The notes beneath the pieces are model-generated. The model ran no database searches. It saw only the letters and a program-made list of their open reading frames with translations, and had not been told where the DNA came from. Both the position numbers and the translations under genes were made by a program. A stretch of DNA of 64,000 nt from Streptomyces sp. NBC_01294. GTDB taxonomy: Bacteria > Actinomycetota > Actinomycetes > Streptomycetales > Streptomycetaceae. Numbering within the stretch: the stretch's first letter is position 1; the number at the start of each line of letters is the position of its first letter. The DNA is taken from the NCBI RefSeq assembly GCF_035917235.1, contig NZ_CP108423.1, positions 3,785,001 to 3,849,000 of the forward strand, read 5' to 3'. Below, one piece after another: positions 8,224-18,064 of this stretch.

Positions 8224-9867
8224 TCACGAATACCGGGGGTGCGGCAGGGTCGACGGCGGAAGTCCGGGCACCCGGGTGCGTTCCGCGTCGCGCGCGGCGT
8301 CCTGCAGGGAGCGGCTCGACAGCGAGCGCAGCGCGGGCGTGTCGCGGTCCACGTGCAGCTGCGGGACCTGCTCGCGGGCGGCCAGGACGAAGCCCCAGTC
8401 CTGCGGCGGCGCTTCGTCCACACCGAGGGGGGTGCGGTCGGGTCCGGCGGTCAGGCCCGAGAGGCGGCCGCCCGCGCTGTAGGGGGCGGTGCGCAGGCCG
8501 GCCGCGCGCAGGGTGGAGTCGACGGTCCAGTACGCACGCGGACGCGTGGCCAGCGGCCCGGCGTGCACGGCCATCCGGCCGCCGGGGCGCAGGGCCCGCG
8601 CGGCCAGCCCGTAGAACTCCTGCGAGTACAGCTTCGTGCTGGGGGTGATCCCCGGGTCGGGGAGGTCGGAGACGATGACGTCGAAGCGGTCGCGGGCGGC
8701 CGGACCCCGCAGCCAGCGGAAGGCGTCCTGCGTGACGACGGCCAGCCGCGGGTCCTCGTACGCCCCGGCGTTGAGCGCGGAGAGCATCGGGTCGGTGCGG
8801 GCGAGGCGGACCACGCCGGGGTCGAGCTCGACGACGGTGACGGAGGCGACGTCCCGGTAGCGGAGCACCTCGCGGGCGGCGAGCCCGTCGCCGCCGCCGA
8901 GGACCAGGACGCGGGCGTGCGGGCCGGTCATCGCGGGGTGCACGAGGGACTCGTGGTAGCGGTACTCGTCGTATCCGCTGACCCGCAGCCGGCCGCCGAG
9001 GTACAGGTCGAGGGAGCGCGGGGAGCCGGTCGGGGGCCCGGTGAGCACCAGCTCCTGCACCCCGGTCTGGACGGCGACCCGGACCTCCCCGCCGTAGACG
9101 GCGCGCCGGGCGACCCGCTCGAAGTCGTCGGCGAGGACGGTCGCGGAGGCCAGCACCGCAAGGACCGTCACGTTCGCGGCGATCAGCACCCAGCGGCAGC
9201 GCCGGCTCAGGTCGCGGCGGAACAGCCACAGGACCAGCCCGCCGCCGACAGCCGCGTTGACGGTGCCGGTGAGCATGGCGCCGGTGAGCTGGCCGAGCAT
9301 CGGGAGCAGCAGGAACGGGAAGGCGAGGCCGCCGACGAGGGCGCCCACGTAGTCGGCGGCGAACAGGTCCGCGACGGCCCCGCCCGCGTCCTGTCTGCGG
9401 ACGCGCTGGATGAGGACCATCAGCAGCGGGATCTCCGCGCCGATCAGCACGCCGATGGCGAAGGAGAAGGCGACGAGCGCGGGGCGGGACTCCCCCAGCC
9501 AGGCGAAGCTCGCGTAGAGAGCTATGGCCGACAGCCCGCCGAGGAGCGCGAGCCCGGCCTCGATGGCGGCGAAGCCGAAGGCGGGCCGGTGGCGGAGGCG
9601 CTTGGCGAGCAGGGAGCCGACGCCCATGGCGAAGACCATGACGGACAGCACGACCGACGCCTGGGTGACGGAGTCGCCGATGAGGTAGGTGCCCAGGGCG
9701 AGCAGCTCCAGCTCGTACACGAGCCCGCAGGCGGCGCAGACGAACACGGTGGCCAGGACGAGGAGTCGGCCGGTCCGGGGCCTAACGGGCAGGGCGGCCG
9801 GGACGGTCGCGGCGCCCCGCGGCTCCGGAGCCGGGAGTACCCGGCGCGGGACGGAACGGTCGATCAT
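8224..9867 (-). CDS. Membrane-bound spermidine synthase-like protein (polyamine aminopropyltransferase family)
   Basis: 547 aa. The first roughly 215 residues contain about seven hydrophobic segments ('[20 protein letters not shown]' onward). The C-terminal half is a spermidine-synthase-type methyltransferase fold with '[18 protein letters not shown]', '[12 protein letters not shown]' and '[10 protein letters not shown]'. The aspartate in the last motif corresponds to the catalytic Asp region. The family transfers aminopropyl groups, but membrane-fused actinobacterial members have not all been shown to make spermidine, so the substrate is uncertain. It starts '[11 protein letters not shown]'. 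It is probably transcribed with the SRPBCC gene downstream. Confidence 0.85.
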   Translation of the reverse strand: MIDRSVPRRVLPAPEPRGAATVPAALPVRPRTGRLLVLATVFVCAACGLVYELELLALGTYLIGDSVTQASVVLSVMVFAMGVGSLLAKRLRHRPAFGFAAIEAGLALLGGLSAIALYASFAWLGESRPALVAFSFAIGVLIGAEIPLLMVLIQRVRRQDAGGAVADLFAADYVGALVGGLAFPFLLLPMLGQLTGAMLTGTVNAAVGGGLVLWLFRRDLSRRCRWVLIAANVTVLAVLASATVLADDFERVARRAVYGGEVRVAVQTGVQELVLTGPPTGSPRSLDLYLGGRLRVSGYDEYRYHESLVHPAMTGPHARVLVLGGGDGLAAREVLRYRDVASVTVVELDPGVVRLARTDPMLSALNAGAYEDPRLAVVTQDAFRWLRGPAARDRFDVIVSDLPDPGITPSTKLYSQEFYGLAARALRPGGRMAVHAGPLATRPRAYWTVDSTLRAAGLRTAPYSAGGRLSGLTAGPDRTPLGVDEAPPQDWGFVLAAREQVPQLHVDRDTPALRSLSSRSLQDAARDAERTRVPGLPPSTLPHPRYS

Positions 9868-10204
9868 GAAGCGAACCGTACGTCACCGCCCACCTGCATC
9901 CGGTCACCCACATGGGTGTAAGTGGCGCATTGATCCGGCCAGTTGGCGTAACGGCGTCACAATGTCCGCGCCCCGGAGCGCCGACCGCCCGCCGGCCCGC
10001 CCCGGTCGCCCTCCGAACGCCCCGCGGCGGCCCCGCGACCACCCGCCGGCCGCTCCCCGGTCGCCCCCGGTCGCCCCCGGTCGCGCTCGACCACCCGCGG
10101 TCACCCTCGACCGCCCCTCGGCCGACCACGGGGCGGCCCCGCCCGGCCCCCGCCCGGCCCCCGCACGTCCCCGCACGGCCCCGCACGGCCCCGCACGGCT
10201 CCCG
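9868..10204. other. Non-coding, extremely GC-rich spacer
   Basis: 337 bp between two minus-strand genes. It contains runs of CCCCGGTCGC- and GCACGGCCCC-type short repeats (about 10,050-10,200) and no convincing ORF. Promoter sequences for the spermidine-synthase-like gene are expected near 9,870-9,960, but no clear -10/-35 pair is visible. Confidence 0.5.
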
Positions 10205-10753
10205 CTACATCAGCGCGGGCGATTCCAAGGCCGCCGCCGCGGCGGCCCCCATCCGCACCCCGACCCGCGTCCGGGTGGCCACGAGCTGGCCCTCCTGCGG
10301 GTACGCGTGCCAGGTCCGCCAGCGCACCTGACCCTCGTACCGCTGCGCGAGCATGGCGGTGAAGGCGTGCGGACTTCCCGGAAAGGTCCCCGCTAGCCCG
10401 TTCGGGTGGTCCGCCACCAGCGCGAGCAGTTCCTGCGCCCTCCCCGCGAACGACCCGCGGGACAGGGTCTCGACGCGCGCGGCGAATTCGTACTCCCAGT
10501 CGCCCACCCGCTTGGCCACGCCGAGCGGCAGCGGCGTACTGCTGCCGGGCATGCAGGCGACCGTCTCCGAGCAGAGCACCTCCCCCTCCTCCAGGAGAAC
10601 CTGATGGGAGGCCCCGAGCAGGCGCAACTCCACCTTGGCGCCCGACAGTTCGAGATTCAGTACGGCCAGGGCGGGCAGCCGGTCCCGACCCAACGCCCAG
10701 GCGAGATCGGCGGCACGCGTGTCGGTGTATGAGGTCTGGAGGGTCGTGAGCAT
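10205..10753 (-). CDS. DUF2617 family protein
   Basis: Cytoplasmic protein of 182 aa beginning 'MLTTLQTSYTDTRAADLAW'. It matches DUF2617 by the 'LELRLLGASH' type core and the 'FPGSPHAFTA' and 'RWRTWHAYPQ' segments. The function of the family is unknown. The frame is open upstream, but conservation begins at the chosen ATG. Nothing in the context suggests a role. Confidence 0.8.
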   Translation of the reverse strand: MLTTLQTSYTDTRAADLAWALGRDRLPALAVLNLELSGAKVELRLLGASHQVLLEEGEVLCSETVACMPGSSTPLPLGVAKRVGDWEYEFAARVETLSRGSFAGRAQELLALVADHPNGLAGTFPGSPHAFTAMLAQRYEGQVRWRTWHAYPQEGQLVATRTRVGVRMGAAAAAALESPALM

Positions 10754-11075
10754 GAGTCGGCTCCGCAAACGCGCGAGGGAGATGGGCCGGGGCCCGCCAG
10801 CGGTAGTCAACGGGTGGGGGGACACCGGCACGGGTCCACAGGAAGTCCAGGAAAGGTCCGAGGACTGGTCTACTCAACCGAGGGAATCATGAAAGGCACG
10901 GCACTCACAGCGTTTTTACCCAACTTGAAGGGGTTTACATCCCCCCGGGGGCTCCACAGTTCACGTGTTCAACAAGTTGCGTCCCGCGCGTCGGCATGCA
11001 GGGGCGAACGAGAGGACGTCCGACGGAAATCGGACCGCCGGGCGCCCTCGTCCGGACGGTGTCAGCTGCCCCGTG
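10754..11075. other. Spacer with no supported gene
   Basis: About 320 bp between DUF2617 and a small membrane-protein gene, including an AT-richer stretch near 10,900-10,970. A forward ORF beginning 'MKGTALTAFLPNLKG' dissolves into Arg/Ser repeats that are the antisense of the next gene, so I do not call it. Confidence 0.4.
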
Positions 11076-11318
11076 TCAGCTGCCGCCGCCACACCCTCCT
11101 CCGCCCCCGCAGGAGGAAGACGATCCGCCGCAGGACGAAGAAGAGGACCCGCAGCCGCTCCCGGACGACGAGCCGCCGTCGCCGGTCCACCAGCTGTGGC
11201 GCCTGCCGCTGTGGCGACGGGTCGACCGGGTCGACCGGGTCGACCGGATCCCCAAGGCCACGACGAATGCGATGAACGCGATGAACAGAACCCCGATGAC
11301 AACAATCAAAGCGAACAC
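11076..11318 (-). CDS. Small membrane protein with Gly/Cys/Ser-rich tail
   Basis: 80-aa protein from a GTG start at 11318, preceded by GAGAGAAGG. One hydrophobic helix ('FALIVVIGVLFIAFIAFVVA') is followed by a basic 'RSTRSTRSTRR' stretch. The last roughly 35 residues are built of Ser, Gly and Cys and end 'CGGGGGCGGGS'. Such tails are seen in some actinobacterial small membrane proteins. The several Cys pairs could bind metal or form disulfides. Function is unknown. An alternative start cannot be excluded, since the frame is open upstream. Confidence 0.6.
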   Translation of the reverse strand: MFALIVVIGVLFIAFIAFVVALGIRSTRSTRSTRRHSGRRHSWWTGDGGSSSGSGCGSSSSSCGGSSSSCGGGGGCGGGS

Positions 11319-11447
11319 GATGCCCGCCCTTCTCTCATGCCCCGGTCCTCCCGGGGAGCGGGATCCCCGCGTCCCGCGTGAGGGGGAGATGCCCCCGGCC
11401 CGCGCGGCCCAAAGCACACTTGAGCAAGTCCAGAGGTTGCCCGCAGG

Positions 11448-12638
11448 ATGACGCCCATGAGCGCATCCGTGAGCAGCGACCGCCCCTTCCTGAACCGCCG
11501 CCTGGCGGCCTTCGGCACGACGATCTTCGCGGAGATGTCGGCCCTGGCCGCCCGCACCGGTTCGATCAACCTCGGCCAGGGCTTCCCCGACACCGACGGC
11601 CCTGCGGAGATCGCCGAGGCGGCCTCCCGCGCGGTCCTCACGGGGCTCGGCAACCAGTACCCGCCGGGCCCCGGCGTCCCGGAGCTGCGCACCGCGATCG
11701 CCGCGCACCAGCAGCGCTTCTACGGCCTCGGCTACGACCCCGCCACCGAGGTCCTGGTCACGGCGGGCGCCACGGAGGCCATCGCCGCCGCCCTCCTGGC
11801 CCTCCTGGAGCCGGGCGACGAGGTCATCGCCCTGGAGCCGTACTACGACTCGTACGCGGCCTGCATCGCGATGGCCGGCGCGGTACGCGTCCCTGTCACC
11901 CTGCGCCCGCACGCCGGCGCCTTCACCCTTGACCTGGACGAACTGCGCGCCGCCGTCACCCCGCGCACCCGCCTGCTCCTGCTGAACACCCCTCACAACC
12001 CCACGGGCACCGTCCTCACCCCGGCCGAGCTCACCGCGATCGCCGAGCTGGCGGTCGAGCGCGACCTGCTGGTCGTCACGGACGAGGTCTACGAGCACCT
12101 GGTCTTCGAGGGCGCCCACACCCCCCTGGCGGGCTTCCCGGGCATGCGCGAGCGCACGGTCACCATCGGGTCGGCCGGCAAGACCTTTTCGTTCACGGGC
12201 TGGAAGGTCGGCTGGGTCACCGCGTCCCCGGAACTGGTCGCGGCGGTCCGCTCGGCGAAGCAGTTCCTCACCTACGTCTCCTCGGGCCCCTTCCAGTACG
12301 CGATCGCCGAGGCCCTCGCCCTCCCCGACACGTACTACGAAGCCTTCCGCGCCGACCTGGCCGTCAAGCGCGACATCCTCGCCGACGGCCTCGCGGCGGC
12401 CGGCTTCGAGGTCTTCCGCCCGCAGGGCACGTACTTCATCACCACCGACATCACCCCCCTAGGCGAGAAGGACGGCCTGGCCTTCTGCCGCGCCCTCCCC
12501 GAACGCTGCGGCGTCGTCGCCATCCCGAACCAGGTGTTCTACGACGACAAGGCCGCCGGAGCCACACAGGTGCGCTGGGCCTTCTGCAAGCGCGAGGACG
12601 TCCTGCGGGAGGCCGCCGACCGGCTGCGCCGCCTGTGA
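11448..12638 (+). CDS. PLP-dependent class I/II aminotransferase
   Basis: 396-aa fold-type I aminotransferase. Visible signatures are 'INLGQGFPDTDGP', 'NTPHNPTGTVL' (carboxylate-binding Asn), 'VTDEVYEHLVF' and the PLP lysine in 'SAGKTFSFTGWKVGW'. The last motif is typical of the kynurenine/glutamine transaminase K and methionine aminotransferase group, which also includes DapC-like enzymes. Kynurenine genes lie 9 kb away, so a kynurenine aminotransferase role is possible but unproven. The start may instead be the ATG at 11457, which has a better spaced AGGA. Confidence 0.85.
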   Translation: MTPMSASVSSDRPFLNRRLAAFGTTIFAEMSALAARTGSINLGQGFPDTDGPAEIAEAASRAVLTGLGNQYPPGPGVPELRTAIAAHQQRFYGLGYDPATEVLVTAGATEAIAAALLALLEPGDEVIALEPYYDSYAACIAMAGAVRVPVTLRPHAGAFTLDLDELRAAVTPRTRLLLLNTPHNPTGTVLTPAELTAIAELAVERDLLVVTDEVYEHLVFEGAHTPLAGFPGMRERTVTIGSAGKTFSFTGWKVGWVTASPELVAAVRSAKQFLTYVSSGPFQYAIAEALALPDTYYEAFRADLAVKRDILADGLAAAGFEVFRPQGTYFITTDITPLGEKDGLAFCRALPERCGVVAIPNQVFYDDKAAGATQVRWAFCKREDVLREAADRLRRL

Positions 12639-12877
12639 CCGGCCGCCCCTGACCACGGGCCTGCCCCGGCCCGACCCCGTTCCTGCCCCCGGGCCCGCTC
12701 CGCCGTGACCCGGCCCCGCGATGCCCCCTGCCCTGCCCCTGCCCTGGCCGGATCGTGTCGGCTACCGCGTGTGGTTGCGTGGTGGCTGAGGCCGGTGTGA
12801 AGCTGACCGCCGTACACGTGCCCGAAGCCCTCACCGTCGGGTGAGCGGACCCACCGAGAGCCGGAGAGTCGGGATAC

Positions 12878-14068
12878 ATGGCAACGGGCAGAGCGACCTT
12901 GTCCGCGTCGCCCCTGGAGATGCGCGCGGTGCGGGCCGTACGGTCGGCGGCGCCGACGACGGTGATCGCGCTCGGGGTGTTCGCCGCCGTCCGCGGGGCC
13001 GGGGTGCTGGTGCTCGCCGTCGGGTCCTGGTGGGCCGGACGGGATCCGGTGCGGGTGCTAGGCAGGTCGTGGGACTCGGACTGGTACCTCGGGATCGCCG
13101 CCAACGGCTACGGGCGGACCGTGATGTCGGCCGACCGCATCACCGGCACCGGGCCCGTGCAGAGCGACTACGCCTTCTTCCCGCTCTATCCCACGCTGAT
13201 CCGGATCGTCTCCGACGTCCTGCCCGGCGGGCTCGTCCCCGCCGCGCTCCTCGTCTCCTGGGTCTGCGCCGCCGTCGCCGCCCTCGGGATCTACCGGGTC
13301 GGGGAGCGGGTGATCGGGCCGCGCGCCGGGCTGCTGCTCGTGGGGCTGTGGGCGGCGCTGCCGCACGCGGTGGTCCTGACCCTCGCCTACACCGAGGCAC
13401 TGCTGGCCGCGTTCGCCGCCTGGGCTCTCTACGCCCTGCTGCGCGAGCGCTGGCTGTGGGCCGCCGGCCTCGCCGTGCTCGCCGGGCTGACCCGCCCCAC
13501 CGGACTCGCCGTCGCGGCCGCCGTATCGGCCGTGGCCCTGTACACGCTCGTCATACGAAGATCCCGGGCACCCGAGGTGTGGGTGGCCGGGCTGGTGGCG
13601 CCGGCCGGCTGGGCCGCGTACGTCCTGGCCGTCGGGGTGAAGGTGGACGACCCGTTCGGCGGCTACTTCGCCGTGCAGCGCGGCTGGGGCTCCCGCTTCG
13701 ACTTCGGTGCCGGGGCGCTGCGCTCGGCGGAGCGGGTGCTGACCGGCGGGCACGTGCCGTTCGCCACCACCGTGACGGTGATCCTGCTGGCCGTGGCCGG
13801 GCTCCTGGCGGTGCTGCTGGTCCTGGACCGCACCCCGCTGCCGCTGCTCGCGTACACCGCGGTCCTGCTGGTGATCACCTTCGGCGGGGCGGGGTACTTC
13901 GAGTCCAAGCCGCGCTTCCTGCTGCCGGCCTTCCCGCTGCTGCTGCCGCTGGCCGCCGTCATGGCGAGAGCCCGGCCGCGCACCGCGGTCGTGGTGACCG
14001 CGGTGGTGGCCGGGCTCGGTTACGGCTACGGGCTGTACCTGCTGCTGGTGGCCCGCGTACCGCTGTAA
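12878..14068 (+). CDS. GT-C type (PIG-V-like) mannosyltransferase, membrane protein
   Basis: 396-aa integral membrane protein with about 8-10 hydrophobic segments. The luminal/extracytoplasmic loop after the first helix carries 'SWDSDWYLGIAANGYG', the aspartate-bearing motif of the PIG-V-like GT-C family, followed by 'YAFFPLYPTLIR'. Members use polyprenyl-phosphate mannose to extend glycolipids or mannosylate proteins outside the membrane. The acceptor is unknown. It starts at an ATG after CCGGAGAGTCGGGATAC and ends 4 bp from the end of the convergent YbjN gene. Confidence 0.8.
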   Translation: MATGRATLSASPLEMRAVRAVRSAAPTTVIALGVFAAVRGAGVLVLAVGSWWAGRDPVRVLGRSWDSDWYLGIAANGYGRTVMSADRITGTGPVQSDYAFFPLYPTLIRIVSDVLPGGLVPAALLVSWVCAAVAALGIYRVGERVIGPRAGLLLVGLWAALPHAVVLTLAYTEALLAAFAAWALYALLRERWLWAAGLAVLAGLTRPTGLAVAAAVSAVALYTLVIRRSRAPEVWVAGLVAPAGWAAYVLAVGVKVDDPFGGYFAVQRGWGSRFDFGAGALRSAERVLTGGHVPFATTVTVILLAVAGLLAVLLVLDRTPLPLLAYTAVLLVITFGGAGYFESKPRFLLPAFPLLLPLAAVMARARPRTAVVVTAVVAGLGYGYGLYLLLVARVPL

Positions 14069-14071
14069 CGG

Positions 14072-14650
14072 CTAGTTGGTCTTGTCGCCGTTGTCGTCAC
14101 CGTTGTCGTCGCCGTCGGTGGAGTCGATGTCCTTCTCCAGGCCGAACTGCTCGACGAGCCACTTGTCGAACTCGATGGACGCGCGGACCCAGCTGACCGT
14201 GGAGGACACGAAGTGCTCCAGGTTGACGCCGGTGCCGATCAGCATCTGCGCCTCACCGATCAGGCGGACCGAGCCGTCGTCGTGGGTGTGGCTGTAGACC
14301 TTCGGCCACAGGGTGCGGCGGTTCCAGTCGTCGATCGACTCGAGAAGCTGCGGCTTCTCGTCGATCTTGTGCGGACGGTCGTAGAAGGTCCGCACGGAGA
14401 AGACCTGCTGCTCGTCCTCGCCGCGGAACATGAAGTACGTGCGGAAATCCTCCCACGGCGCCGCGAGGTCACCCTCGTCGTCGACGACGTACTTGAGCTC
14501 CATCTGCTCCAGAAGCTGCTTGACCAGATCCTGGTCGGGGACGACGGGGCCCGCCGGTCCTGTGGCCTGCGGTTCGGGCTGCTGCCCTCCGAAGTTCGGA
14601 ATCGAGGCCGGGTCGATGCTCACCGTGTACTTCCCTTCGTGCGGATACAT
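14072..14650 (-). CDS. YbjN domain-containing protein
   Basis: 192-aa cytoplasmic protein. A Pro-rich N-terminus is followed by a YbjN domain: 'LLEQMELKYVVDDEGDLAAPW', 'YFMFRGEDEQQVFSVRTFY', 'WNRRTLWPKVY' and 'GEAQMLIGTGVNLEHFVSSTV'. The tail is acidic ('STDGDDNGDDNGD'). YbjN proteins resemble secretion chaperones and affect stress and motility in enterobacteria; the actinobacterial role is unknown. The ATG at 14650 follows GGGAGG closely. A GTG at the 'VSIDPASIPNFGG' position, preceded by GAAGGGAAG, is an equally good start. Confidence 0.85.
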   Translation of the reverse strand: MYPHEGKYTVSIDPASIPNFGGQQPEPQATGPAGPVVPDQDLVKQLLEQMELKYVVDDEGDLAAPWEDFRTYFMFRGEDEQQVFSVRTFYDRPHKIDEKPQLLESIDDWNRRTLWPKVYSHTHDDGSVRLIGEAQMLIGTGVNLEHFVSSTVSWVRASIEFDKWLVEQFGLEKDIDSTDGDDNGDDNGDKTN

Positions 14651-14708
14651 GCATCCTCCCCCATCCCGCCCACCCCGTGTCCAGCCCCGGCCACCCGATC
14701 CGCTGCGG

Positions 14709-14757
14709 GCGGACACGAAGGGCGGACACGAAGGCGGACACGAAGGCGGACAGGAAA
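14709..14757. repeat. Four tandem 12-bp repeats
   Basis: Units of GCGGACACGAAG repeated four times (one extra G after the first, the last imperfect) between the YbjN start and the clpB stop. No function is evident. They lie in the expected promoter region of the YbjN gene. Confidence 0.8.
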
Positions 14758-14803
14758 ACGGACACAGGGTCCGGCACCAGGACGGAGCCGGGGGGCTCCG
14801 GGG

Positions 14804-17389
14804 TCAGAGCGCCTTGCCGACCAGCAGGCCCTCGCCCGCCACGTCGACCCGCACGGTGTCGCCGTCCCTGATCTCGCCGGACAGGATCTCCTTGGCCAGG
14901 CGGTCGCCGATCGCCGTCTGGATCAGGCGGCGCAGCGGCCGGGCGCCGTACGCCGGATCGTTGCCCTTGTCCGCCAGCCAGGCCAGTGCCTCGGGCGTGA
15001 CGTCCAGGGCCAGGCGCCGGTCGGCCAGGCGCCGGGCGAGGCGGCCGATCTGGAGCTCGGCGATGTGCGCCAGCTCGTCGCGGCTCAGGGCGGAGAAGAC
15101 CACCAGGTCGTCCAGGCGGTTGAGGAACTCCGGCTTGAAGCTCGCCCTGACCACGTCCAGGACCTGCTGCTTCTTCTGCTCCTCCGGCGTCACCGGATCC
15201 ACGAGGAACTGTGATCCCAGGTTCGACGTGAGGATCAGGATGGTGTTGCGGAAGTCCACGGTCCGGCCCTGGCCGTCCGTGAGGCGGCCGTCGTCCAGGA
15301 CCTGCAGCAGGATGTCGAAGACCTCGGGGTGGGCCTTCTCGACCTCGTCGAGGAGCACCACGCTGTACGGGCGGCGGCGGACCGCCTCGGTCAGCTGGCC
15401 GCCCTCCTCGTACCCGACGTAGCCGGGCGGGGCGCCGACGAGACGGGCCACGCTGTGCTTCTCGCCGTACTCCGACATGTCGATGCGGACCATGGCCCGC
15501 TCGTCGTCGAAGAGGAAGTCGGCGAGCGCCTTGGCCAGCTCCGTCTTGCCCACGCCCGTCGGGCCGAGGAAGAGGAAGGAGCCGGTCGGGCGGTCCGGGT
15601 CGGCGATGCCGGCGCGGGTGCGGCGCACGGCGTCCGAGACGGCCCGTACGGCCTCGCCCTGGCCGATCAGCCGGCGGCCCAGCTCGTCCTCCATGCGCAG
15701 CAGCTTCTGGGTCTCGCCCTCCAGGAGGCGGCCCGCGGGGATGCCGGTCCAGGCGCCCACCACGTCCGCGATGTCGTCGGGGCCGACCTCGTCCTTGACC
15801 ATCGTCCCCTTGGACGCCTCGGCCTCGGCCTCCGTGGCCTCCGCCAGCTCGCGCTCCAGGGTCGGGATCTCCCCGTAGAGCAGCTTGGAGGCGGTGTCGA
15901 AGTCGCCGTCGCGCTGCGCGCGCTCGGCCTGTCCGCGCAGGTCGTCCACGCGCTCCTTGAGCTCGCCGACCCGGTTGAGGGACTGCTTCTCCTTCTCCCA
16001 GCGGGCGGTCAGGCCCCGCAGGTCCTCCTCCTTGTCGGCGAGGTCCTTGCGGATCTTCTCCAGGCGCTCCATCGAGGCCGGGTCGGACTCGTTCTTCAGC
16101 GCCAGCTCCTCCATGCGCAGGCGGTCGACCGAGCGCTGGAGCTCGTCGATCTCCAGCGGGGAGGAGTCGATCTCCATGCGCAGCCGGGACGCGGCCTCGT
16201 CGACGAGGTCGATGGCCTTGTCGGGGAGGAAGCGGGAGGTGATGTAGCGGTCGGAGAGGGTCGCGGCGGCCACGAGCGCGCTGTCGTTGATGACCACCTT
16301 GTGGTGGGCCTCGTAGCGGCCCTTGAGCCCGCGCAGGATCGCGATGGTGTCCTCGACGGACGGCTCGGCGACCAGCACCTGCTGGAAGCGCCGCTCCAGC
16401 GCCGGGTCCTTCTCGATCCGCTCGCGGTACTCGTCGAGGGTGGTCGCGCCGACCATGCGCAGCTCGCCGCGGGCCAGCATGGGCTTGAGCATGTTGCCCG
16501 CGTCCATGGCGGAATCGCCGCCGGCGCCCGCGCCGACGACCGTGTGCAGCTCGTCGATGAAGGTGATGATCTGGCCGTCGCTCGACTTGATCTCGGCGAG
16601 CACGGTCTTCAGCCGCTCCTCGAACTCACCGCGGTACTTGGCGCCGGCGACCATGGCGCCGAGGTCCAGGGCCACGAGGCGCTTGTTCTTCAGGGACTCG
16701 GGGACGTCGCCCTTGACGATGCGCTGGGCCAGGCCCTCGACGACGGCCGTCTTGCCGACGCCGGGCTCGCCGATGAGCACCGGGTTGTTCTTCGTGCGGC
16801 GCGAGAGGACCTGTACGACGCGCCGGATCTCGTGGTCGCGGCCGATGACCGGGTCGAGCTTGCCCTCGCGCGCGGCCGCCGTGAAATCGGTGCCGAACTT
16901 CTCCAGGGCCTTGTACTGACCCTCGGGGTCGGGGCTGGTCACCCGCCGTCCTCCTCGTGCGTTCTCGAATGCGGCGAGCAGCTTCTCCGCGGTCGCGCCC
17001 TGGGCGGTGAGGACCTCACCGGCCGCGCCGCCCTTGGCCGCGATGGCGATGAGCAGGTGTTCGGTGGAGAGGTATTCGTCGCCGAGCCTGCCGGCCTGGG
17101 CGTCGGCCTCGGCGAGTACGGCGAGCAGGTCGCGGGTGGGCTGCGGGGGCGCGACCGTGGATCCGGTGACGCTGGGCAGGGCGGCGAGCAGCCGCTCCGC
17201 GCCGCCGCGCACGGCGGCCTGGTCGGCGTCGGCGGCGACCAGCAGGTCGATGACGTTCTCGTTGTCCTCGCCGGCGAGCAGGGCCAGCAGCAGGTGCGCG
17301 GGGGTCAGATCCGCATGGCCGTCCTTGACGGCCCTGCTGGTGGCCGCGTTCAGCGCGTCCCGGCTCTTGTTGGTCAGCTCGGCGTCCAC
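14804..17389 (-). CDS. clpB: ATP-dependent protein disaggregase ClpB
   Basis: 861-aa Hsp100 chaperone that works with DnaK/DnaJ/GrpE to recover aggregated proteins. Order: N-terminal Clp repeats (1-145), NBD1 with Walker A 'GEPGVGKT', the coiled M-domain (about 400-520, '[16 protein letters not shown]') that separates ClpB from ClpA/C, and NBD2 with '[12 protein letters not shown]' and '[21 protein letters not shown]'. A GTG start at 17389 ('[16 protein letters not shown]') is chosen after GGAGAAGA; the frame remains open to 17806, but homology begins here. A HAIR operator lies 70-90 bp upstream, so HspR control is expected. Confidence 0.97.
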   Translation of the reverse strand: MDAELTNKSRDALNAATSRAVKDGHADLTPAHLLLALLAGEDNENVIDLLVAADADQAAVRGGAERLLAALPSVTGSTVAPPQPTRDLLAVLAEADAQAGRLGDEYLSTEHLLIAIAAKGGAAGEVLTAQGATAEKLLAAFENARGGRRVTSPDPEGQYKALEKFGTDFTAAAREGKLDPVIGRDHEIRRVVQVLSRRTKNNPVLIGEPGVGKTAVVEGLAQRIVKGDVPESLKNKRLVALDLGAMVAGAKYRGEFEERLKTVLAEIKSSDGQIITFIDELHTVVGAGAGGDSAMDAGNMLKPMLARGELRMVGATTLDEYRERIEKDPALERRFQQVLVAEPSVEDTIAILRGLKGRYEAHHKVVINDSALVAAATLSDRYITSRFLPDKAIDLVDEAASRLRMEIDSSPLEIDELQRSVDRLRMEELALKNESDPASMERLEKIRKDLADKEEDLRGLTARWEKEKQSLNRVGELKERVDDLRGQAERAQRDGDFDTASKLLYGEIPTLERELAEATEAEAEASKGTMVKDEVGPDDIADVVGAWTGIPAGRLLEGETQKLLRMEDELGRRLIGQGEAVRAVSDAVRRTRAGIADPDRPTGSFLFLGPTGVGKTELAKALADFLFDDERAMVRIDMSEYGEKHSVARLVGAPPGYVGYEEGGQLTEAVRRRPYSVVLLDEVEKAHPEVFDILLQVLDDGRLTDGQGRTVDFRNTILILTSNLGSQFLVDPVTPEEQKKQQVLDVVRASFKPEFLNRLDDLVVFSALSRDELAHIAELQIGRLARRLADRRLALDVTPEALAWLADKGNDPAYGARPLRRLIQTAIGDRLAKEILSGEIRDGDTVRVDVAGEGLLVGKAL

Positions 17390-17458
17390 TGCGTCTTCTC
17401 CTCTCCGGAGGGTACAGAACTCACTCTGACGAACTCTGACAGAATCAGCGTATGCAAA

Positions 17459-17479
17459 GTTGAGTCTATTCCACTCAAG
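17459..17479. promoter_or_regulatory. HAIR operator for HspR between clpB and a PPOX gene
   Basis: GTTGAGT-N7-ACTCAAG matches the HAIR consensus CTTGAGT-N7-ACTCAAG at 13 of 14 positions. HAIR is the inverted repeat bound by the HspR repressor of Streptomyces (established for the dnaK operon, clpB and lon). It sits 70 bp before clpB and 38 bp before the divergent gene at 17517, so it might influence both. Confidence 0.9.
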
Positions 17480-17516
17480 GCAGCTGAGGACACCATCGGG
17501 CCGTACCCTTCGGGCC

Positions 17517-17930
17517 ATGTCCCCTGACGTACTCAACCCGACGCCCGAGTACCTCGCCTTCTGGCGGGAGCGGCACGTCTGCACGCTGACCACCCCGCGC
17601 CCCGACGGCACCCCGCACGTGGTGCCGGTGGGCGTGACGTACGACCCGGAGGCCGGGCTGGCGCGGGTGATCAGCAACAAGCACAGCAAGAAGGTCCGCA
17701 ACGTCCTGGCGGCGCAGGCCGCGCAGCCGGGCGGGGCGCGGGTCGCGGTCTGCCAAATGGAGGGGCGCCGCTGGGCCACCCTCGAAGGGCGTGCGGTGAT
17801 CCGCACGGACGCGGCGTCGGTCGCCGACGCGGTGGCGCGCTACGCGGAGCGCTACGGGCGCACGCCGGCACCCAATCCCGACCGGGTCGTCATGGAGATC
17901 ATCCTGGACCGGGCCATGGGGCGCGCCTGA
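17517..17930 (+). CDS. PPOX-class (F420/FMN-binding) oxidoreductase
   Basis: 137-aa split-barrel protein. '[24 protein letters not shown]', '[10 protein letters not shown]' and '[20 protein letters not shown]' follow the pyridoxamine-phosphate-oxidase-like fold of the actinobacterial F420-dependent subgroup that includes the biliverdin reductase Rv2074. A cytoplasmic F420H2-dependent reductase is therefore likely, substrate unknown. The ATG at 17517 is the start of homology. It is divergent from clpB, sharing the HAIR-containing spacer. Confidence 0.8.
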   Translation: MSPDVLNPTPEYLAFWRERHVCTLTTPRPDGTPHVVPVGVTYDPEAGLARVISNKHSKKVRNVLAAQAAQPGGARVAVCQMEGRRWATLEGRAVIRTDAASVADAVARYAERYGRTPAPNPDRVVMEIILDRAMGRA

Positions 17931-17979
17931 GCCGTTGATCCTTCATCTTGTCCGGTTCAGGCACTGGACGCGGACATCA

Positions 17980-18019
17980 CAACGGCGCCATCGTGGTCAG
18001 GTCCACGATGGCGCCGTTG
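17980..18019. terminator. Bidirectional terminator hairpin
   Basis: Perfect 17-bp stem (17980-17996 with 18003-18019) around a 6-nt loop. It lies between the convergent PPOX gene (+) and the Rieske-like gene (-), so it can stop transcription from either side. Confidence 0.9.
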
Positions 18020-18064
18020 TGTGGGGGTAGCGCCTGAGCGATCTGCAACGACGGGGGAATCGCT

